Assembly (NCBI GenBank): GCA_036503065.1
Contig: DASXXM010000432.1
Span: 1-8,811 of the forward strand
Direction: 5' to 3'
From: DATEPR01 sp036503065
GTDB lineage: Bacteria > Actinomycetota > Actinomycetes > Mycobacteriales > Pseudonocardiaceae
Length of the DNA stretch: 8,811 nt
The position numbers and the translations under genes were made by a program. Every line of letters begins with the position of its first letter. Positions within the stretch are counted from its first letter, which is position 1. Shown here piece after piece: positions 5,406 to 8,811 of the stretch. A model generated the notes under the pieces. That model saw only the letters and a list, made by a program, of their open reading frames with translations, made no database searches and was not told where the DNA came from.

Positions 5406-7085
5406 ATGCCACCCTCCTCCCGGATCCACGAGATCAGCGACCAGTACGTCGACGACGTCGCGCGGCTCGACCCGATCGGCGCCACCTACCTGGGCGTGAC
5501 CGGATACGACCAGCTGTTGACCGACTACTCGCCCGACGGTGTGCAGGCCAGGTCGGCCGCTGCCGCCGCCGCCGTCCGCGCGATTCGGGCCGAGACAGCG
5601 GCCGACCAGTCGGACAGGGTCGCGCAGGCGGTGTTCGTCGAGCGGGTGGACGCGGAACTCGCGGTGGACGAGGCCGGCCTGACGGTGGCGGATCTCAACG
5701 TGATCGCCAGCCCACCGCAGCACGCCAAGTCCGTGTTCGACCTGATGCCGACGGAGACCGAGGCGGACTGGGCGCAACTCGCCACGCGGATGGCTGCCGT
5801 GCCGGACGCCGTCGCCGGCATCCGTGCCGCCCTCGCGTACAGCGCGGACCAGGGCCGGACATCGGCCGTGCGGCAGGTGTCCAAGGTCGCCGAGCAGTGC
5901 GCCACGTGGGCCGGCCGGTCCGGTGGCCCGTCGTACTTCGCCGGCCTGATCGAGGGCGCCCGGGACGTGCCCGACAGCCTGCGCACCGACCTCGAGGCCG
6001 CCGCGGTCGCCGCCGCCACCGCGTACGGCGACCTCGCCGACTTCCTGCGGGTCGAACTGGCGCCGAAGGCACCGAAGAAGGACGCCGTCGGTCCCGACGT
6101 GTACCGGTTGAAGCTGAACTACTTCACCGGTGCCGCGGTCGACCCGGCCGAGCTGTACCAGTGGGGCTGGGAGGAGTTCGTCCGGATCGAGACCGAAATG
6201 AAACAGGTCGCCGAACGAATCAAGCCCGGCGCGACCCCGGCCGAGGCGGCCGCCGTCCTCAACGCCGACCCGCGCTACCAGCTCAACGGTCAGGACGCCC
6301 TGCTCGCGTGGATGCAGGAACTGTCCGACAACGCGCTGACCGAGTTGCGCGGCAAGCACTTCAACCTGCCGGACGAGCTGATGCGGCTGGAGTGCCGGAT
6401 CGCCCCGCCCGGCGGCAGTCTCGGCGCGTACTACGACGGCCCGTCGGACGGCTTCACCCGTCCCGGCCGGATGTGGTGGTCGGTGGAGCCCGGCCGCGAG
6501 GATTTCGTGACGTGGCGCGAGACGAGCACGGTCTATCACGAAGGCGTCCCCGGCCATCACCTCCAGATCGCGACCACCGTCTACCAGGCTGATTCGTTGA
6601 ATCGCTACCAGCGGCTGCTGGCCGGCACCAGCGGCCACTGCGAAGGCTGGGCCCTGTACGCGGAACGCCTGATGCGGGAACTGGATTACCTGAAGGACGA
6701 CGGTGACCTGATGGGCATGCTGGACGCCCATCTGTTCCGCGCCGGCCGGGTGATCGTCGACATCGGAATGCACCTGGAACTGCCCATCCCCAAGGGCACC
6801 GGCTTCCACGAGGGCGAGCGGTGGACGCCGGCACTGGGTCTGGAATTCATGCTGACCAGAACCCTGGCCGAGGCGGCACTGGTCCGTGACGAGATCGACA
6901 GGTACCTTGGCTGGCCGGGCCAGGCCCCGTCCTACAAACTGGGCGAACGCTTGTGGCTGGCCGCCCGCGATGAGGCACGCCTGCGCAACCCGGCCACGTT
7001 CGACCTGAAGGTGTTCCACCAGCGGGCGTTGGAAATGGGCTCGATGGGCCTGGACACCCTACGCGAACGCCTCGCGGAGCTGTGA
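5406..7085 (+). CDS. DUF885 family protein, putative zinc metallopeptidase
   Basis: The 559-residue cytoplasmic protein (no signal peptide or membrane segment) belongs to the DUF885 family, usually about 550-600 residues. Hallmarks: an N-terminal ISDQYVDDVARLDPIGATYLGV helix-loop (positions about 7-28, a typical family opening); a central helical region; then YHEGVPGHHLQ with His378, Glu379, His384 and His385; and GHCEGWALYAERL with Glu413. The HExxPGHH plus downstream EGWALY Glu arrangement resembles the zinc site of gluzincin-type peptidases, and DUF885 proteins are thought to be metallopeptidases, but substrate is unknown. The C-terminus ends with FHQRALEMGSMGLDTLRERL, also typical, so the gene looks intact. 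The ATG at 5406 is preferred over the upstream in-frame GTG at 5370, whose extra residues (Cys/His-rich) do not fit the family. Codon use matches its neighbours. It transcribes away from lppM and appears to stand alone; the IS30 element begins 115 bases beyond its stop. Confidence 0.88.
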   Translation: MPPSSRIHEISDQYVDDVARLDPIGATYLGVTGYDQLLTDYSPDGVQARSAAAAAAVRAIRAETAADQSDRVAQAVFVERVDAELAVDEAGLTVADLNVIASPPQHAKSVFDLMPTETEADWAQLATRMAAVPDAVAGIRAALAYSADQGRTSAVRQVSKVAEQCATWAGRSGGPSYFAGLIEGARDVPDSLRTDLEAAAVAAATAYGDLADFLRVELAPKAPKKDAVGPDVYRLKLNYFTGAAVDPAELYQWGWEEFVRIETEMKQVAERIKPGATPAEAAAVLNADPRYQLNGQDALLAWMQELSDNALTELRGKHFNLPDELMRLECRIAPPGGSLGAYYDGPSDGFTRPGRMWWSVEPGREDFVTWRETSTVYHEGVPGHHLQIATTVYQADSLNRYQRLLAGTSGHCEGWALYAERLMRELDYLKDDGDLMGMLDAHLFRAGRVIVDIGMHLELPIPKGTGFHEGERWTPALGLEFMLTRTLAEAALVRDEIDRYLGWPGQAPSYKLGERLWLAARDEARLRNPATFDLKVFHQRALEMGSMGLDTLRERLAEL

Positions 7086-7098
7086 CGCTCGCGCAATC

Positions 7099-7124
7099 TG
7101 TGGACAACTTTCGAGCTATCCACA
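7099..7124. promoter_or_regulatory. Two outward-facing DnaA-box-like 9-mers
   Basis: Bases 7099-7107, read on the minus strand, are TTGTCCACA, which matches the DnaA box preferred in high-GC actinobacteria. Bases 7116-7124 on the plus strand are CTATCCACA, one mismatch from the classical TTATCCACA. They point away from each other and are 8 bases apart; their TGTGGA/TCCACA cores also form a 6-bp inverted repeat. Only two boxes are seen, with no dnaA or dnaN nearby, so this is not an origin. A DnaA-binding or titration site is possible, as is a weak terminator hairpin for the DUF885 gene. Confidence 0.4.
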
Positions 7125-7199
7125 ACTTGCCCGCGACTACCCCATTCGGGGCTTGACAACGGTAGATTGGAAAGGGCCGTAGCCCCCGGTGAGGGCGGT

Positions 7200-7220
7200 T
7201 TCTAGGGATCGTCGCAACAC
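7200..7220 (+). repeat. Left terminal inverted repeat of the IS30 element
   Basis: Reads TTCTAGGGATCGTCG followed by CAACAC, going inward. It differs from the right repeat at three positions (G/C, A/G and C/T). Just inside it is the transposase stop codon. Confidence 0.8.
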
Positions 7221-7226
7221 TGCTGG

Positions 7227-8419
7227 TCACTGCCTCGTCAGAAGTGTAGCCATCCGTTCGGCTGGGGTGTCCCAACCCAGCGTCATCCGGGGTCGGCCGT
7301 TGAGCTCGGCCGCGACGAAGCCCAAATACTCAGCCGTGTGCACCGACAGGTCGGTACCCTTGGGGAAGTACTGACGCAACAGGCCGTTGGTGTTCTCGTT
7401 GCTGCCACGTTGCCACGGTGAGTGTGGATCACAGAAGTACACCGGCATGTCCGTGGCCATCGTGAACTGGCCGTGATAGTGCATCTCCGAACCCTGGTCC
7501 CAGGTCAGCGACCGGCGCATCTGGTCGGGCAGGGCATGGATCGTCGCGATCAGCGCGTCACGCACCCGGGCGGGTGCGTACCCGTCGGGTAGATGCAGCA
7601 GCAGCACGTATCGGGTGGTCCGCTCGACCAGGGTGCCGATCGCGGACTGGTGATGCCCGCCGATGATCAGATCCCCTTCCCAGTGCCCGGGCACGGCCCG
7701 GTCGGCCACCTCGGCCGGGCGTTCGCTGATCATGACCATGTCGGTGGCCATCCGCGGGCGACGCTGGTCGGGTTGTTGGTGCGGGCGGCGTTGCGCGCGA
7801 CCGGTACGCAGCCACGACGCGACCTCTCGCCGTAGCCCGCCCTTGGCCTGCACATACAGGGCTTGGTAGACGGTTTCGTGGGTCACGTGCCACTCCGGCC
7901 GGTCGGGGTGGTCGCGGCGCAGCCGGCGGGTGATCTGCTGCGGACTCCACCGCTGGTCCAGCCCATCCTGGACGATCGCCCGCAGGACCGGGTCGGCGGC
8001 GAGTGTGCTGTTTTGGGGCGGGCCCGCCGGGTATGGGCCAGGGCGTGCGCCCGGTAGGGCTGATACGTCCCGTCCGGTTGCTGGTTGCGGTGTTTCTCCC
8101 GGCTGATCGTGGACGCGGGCCGGCGTAGCTCGCGGGCGATCGACCGCACCGACGTGTGGGCCCGCAACCGGTCGGCGATCATGAGCCGCTCGTCCTGGCT
8201 GAGGAACCGGGGCGAGATCGCTGGTGGTTCGGGTTCGGGTGGGGCTGGTCGGGACGAGGTACGCCATCGTTTGGTGAGTCGGTAGTCCACCCCGACCTGT
8301 CGGGCTGCTTCCCGGAACCCCACACCCTCGTTCACCAGCGCAAAGTATGTGGCACGTTCCTGGGTCAGGGGTCTGCCACGCCGCTGGGGTCGGTTCTGAT
8401 CCTGATCGGGTGTGGTCAT
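7227..8419 (-). CDS. IS30-family transposase, split by a -1 frameshift
   Basis: The ATG at 8419 has a strong Shine-Dalgarno (AGGAG, 8425-8429). The first frame encodes residues 1-136: GRPLTQERATYFALVNEGVGFREAARQVG (helix-turn-helix), then FLSQDERLMIADRLRAHTSVRSIARELRRPASTISRE, the second HTH typical of IS30, ending at RRARPK. The rest lies in the -1 frame (NSTLAADPVLRAIV...), and joining them gives 397 residues, the normal IS30 length. The catalytic core carries Asp250 (HWEGDLIIG), Asp308 (TWDQGSEM) and Glu342 (RGSNENTNGLLRQYFPKG), with 33 residues between the last two. The frames meet at CCCCAAAA (plus strand 8011-8018). One missing A would explain the break; -1 slippage on this run is the alternative. 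IS30 transposases are normally encoded in one frame, so a broken copy or a sequencing error seems likelier than programmed frameshifting, but otherwise the protein is undamaged. Confidence 0.88.
8011..8018 (-). other. C4A4 run where the transposase frames join
   Basis: On the coding strand the run CCCCAAAAC is read CGC CCC AAA in the first frame; moving back one base gives AAC AGC ACA CTC, which encodes the expected continuation of an IS30 transposase. Five As instead of four would make one continuous frame. A slip here needs imperfect re-pairing of the Lys tRNA on CAA, so it is a poor match to the standard X-XXY-YYZ slippery heptamer. Confidence 0.6.
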
Positions 8420-8439
8420 CCCAACTCCTGATCACTCAG

Positions 8440-8460
8440 GTGTTGCAACGACCGCTAGAA
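8440..8460 (-). repeat. Right terminal inverted repeat of the IS30 element
   Basis: Read on the minus strand from its outer end, it begins TTCTAGCGGTCGTTG and ends CAACAC, the counterpart of the left repeat with three substitutions. The TAG within it terminates the short ORF that enters the element from the right. Confidence 0.8.
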
Positions 8461-8619
8461 CTGAAGGTTGGGCGGGGGTGTGTCCGCGTTCGGCGAATTT
8501 GCGTTTGTCGAGGTCGGTGGGCTGGTCGTTGTGTCAGGGTCTTCGTTGGGGCTGTTTGCGGGGGGCTTCGGTTGCTGTCCTTGCTTGGCTGGTCCACGTG
8601 ATTTGGGCTTCTGCATCAC
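8455..8619 (-). pseudogene. Short Pro/Asn/Thr-rich ORF running into the IS end (possible truncated gene)
   Basis: A GTG at 8619 followed at once by an ATG at 8616 opens a frame of about 54 codons that crosses the IS boundary and stops at the TAG inside the right terminal repeat. The product starts MQKPKSRGPAKQGQQPKPP and continues as a Pro/Asn/Thr/Ser-rich, low-complexity sequence with no recognisable domain. A TAGAGT -10-like box (8626-8631) lies exactly six bases before the GTG, as for a leaderless gene. About two thirds of its codons end in G or C, well below the other genes here. It could be the disordered N-terminus of a gene cut by IS insertion, or simply chance. No homology is recognised. 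Confidence 0.25.
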
Positions 8620-8647
8620 CCCGATACTCTATTGTCGGTAACGGTTG

Positions 8648-8662
8648 TTGACGGTTTGTCAA
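8648..8662. repeat. Small palindrome containing back-to-back -35-like boxes
   Basis: TTGAC (8648-8652) and GTCAA (8658-8662) form a 5-bp inverted repeat around GGTTT. The right half read on the minus strand is TTGACA, a consensus -35, but the TAGAGT box beyond it is 25 bases away, too far for a normal spacer. It may be an operator or chance. Confidence 0.25.
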
Positions 8663-8682
8663 GGCTGGAAAGAGTACCTTGA

Positions 8683-8811
8683 GTGTGCCATGAACGTGAC
8701 GGTAGGAGGTCCGGGGTAGAAGGCGGACTTTGTGCTGAAGCGATGCTGTGTTCGTGATGAAGGTGGGCCCTTCGGGATCGCTGTGCAGGCGGAGGTCTCA
8801 AACCGCCCTGT
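8683..8811 (+). ncRNA. Structured, apparently noncoding stretch; possible 5' end of a group II intron or other structured-RNA element (incomplete)
   Basis: Three consecutive stem-loops can be drawn: 8707-8713 with 8724-8730 (7 bp including one G-U); 8739-8744 with 8777-8782 (AGCGAT/ATCGCT) enclosing a CC-TTCG-GG tetraloop near 8769-8776; and 8786-8792 with 8803-8810 (CAGGCGG against CCGCCCTG, one bulge). No coding frame is convincing and the base composition differs from the genes to the left. GTGTG at 8683-8687 fits the GUGYG 5' end of group II introns, which start with a folded domain I several hundred bases before any reverse-transcriptase gene. The feature runs off the window, so neither the intron hallmark (domain V) nor an encoded protein can be checked. 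A 5' noncoding end of another mobile element, such as an IS110-type bridge RNA, is an alternative. Confidence 0.35.

Larger units (their letters stand above)
7200..8460 (-). mobile_element. IS30-family insertion sequence, about 1261 bp
   Basis: The element is bounded by 21-base terminal inverted repeats at 7200-7220 and 8440-8460 (18 of 21 positions identical), both reading TTCTAG at the outer edge and GCAACAC at the inner edge. It contains a single transposase reading leftward, with its stop 6 bases inside the left repeat and its ATG 20 bases inside the right one. Size, architecture and DD(33)E transposase are those of the IS30 family. I see no clear direct target duplication: the flanking bases are GGT on the left and CTG on the right. 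Since IS30 elements duplicate only 2-3 bases, this may reflect a boundary misplaced by a base or two, recombination or age. Confidence 0.85.

Noticed and set aside
5280..7019. Long minus-strand open frame (579 codons) opposite the DUF885 gene
   Set aside because: It is fully antisense to a gene with clear family motifs, its product is low-complexity Gly/Val/Arg/His-rich with no recognisable domain, and long antisense frames are usual in high-GC genes.
7153..7185. Consensus -35 TTGACA (7153-7158) left of the IS as a plus-strand promoter
   Set aside because: No acceptable -10 box lies 16-19 bases downstream and no plus-strand gene follows. TAGATT at 7163-7168 is too close to pair with it.
8347..8651. 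Two overlapping plus-strand ORFs crossing the right IS end
   Set aside because: They are antisense to the transposase start, cross the element boundary, and give Arg/Val/Cys-rich products without motifs.
8616..8801. Minus-strand 61-codon ORF over the hairpin region
   Set aside because: It has a His/Ser/Pro-rich, featureless product and coincides with the three predicted stem-loops; likely chance.

Overview
The window is high-GC DNA with codon third positions almost always G or C, as in an actinobacterium. Gene content points to a mycolata/Pseudonocardiales-type organism (inference): a mannosyltransferase that closely matches mycobacterial MptA, an Rv2175c-type DNA-binding protein, an LppM-type lipoprotein and a MetF-like reductase. 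In Mycobacterium tuberculosis these lie together as lppM - Rv2172c (MetF-like) - idsA2 - mptA - Rv2175c - pknL. The window shows the same order and relative orientation, read from the other side. All family calls are from recall of sequences, not from a database search.

Layout: (1) 1-274, the 3' end of an Rv2175c-like gene (+), cut by the window edge. (2) 333-358, a perfect 11-bp hairpin between it and the convergent mptA gene, spanning the mptA stop codon. (3) 343-1902, mptA (-), a GT-C membrane mannosyltransferase for the alpha-1,6-mannan backbone of lipomannan/LAM-type lipoglycans. (4) 2087-3505, a large three-part secreted lipoprotein (-) of unknown function, occupying the place held by idsA2 in M. 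tuberculosis. A coding-like tail in the -1 frame (to 2010) suggests a frameshift near its 3' end. (5) 3725-4618, a MetF-type methylenetetrahydrofolate reductase (+), apparently leaderless. (6) 4633-5328, lppM-like (-), convergent with metF. (7) 5406-7085, a DUF885 putative metallopeptidase (+), divergent from lppM. (8) 7086-7199, a spacer with two outward-facing DnaA-box-like 9-mers.

(9) 7200-8460, an IS30-family insertion sequence with 21-bp imperfect terminal inverted repeats. Its transposase (-) carries the DDE triad but is split by a -1 frameshift at a C4A4 run. (10) 8461-8811, lower-GC DNA without a convincing complete gene. It holds a short ORF (-) that runs into the IS end, then three consecutive hairpins beginning near a GTGTG. 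This looks like structured RNA and may be the 5' end of a group II intron or another mobile element continuing past the window.

How the genes fit together: MptA polymerises mannan at the cell envelope. LppM homologues are envelope lipoproteins reported to bind phosphatidylinositol mannosides. The unknown lipoprotein lies just upstream of mptA on the same strand, so a role in lipoglycan or envelope biology is a reasonable but unproven guess. MetF belongs to one-carbon/methionine metabolism and seems to be a conserved neighbour rather than a pathway partner. The right 1.6 kb is a mobile-element zone.
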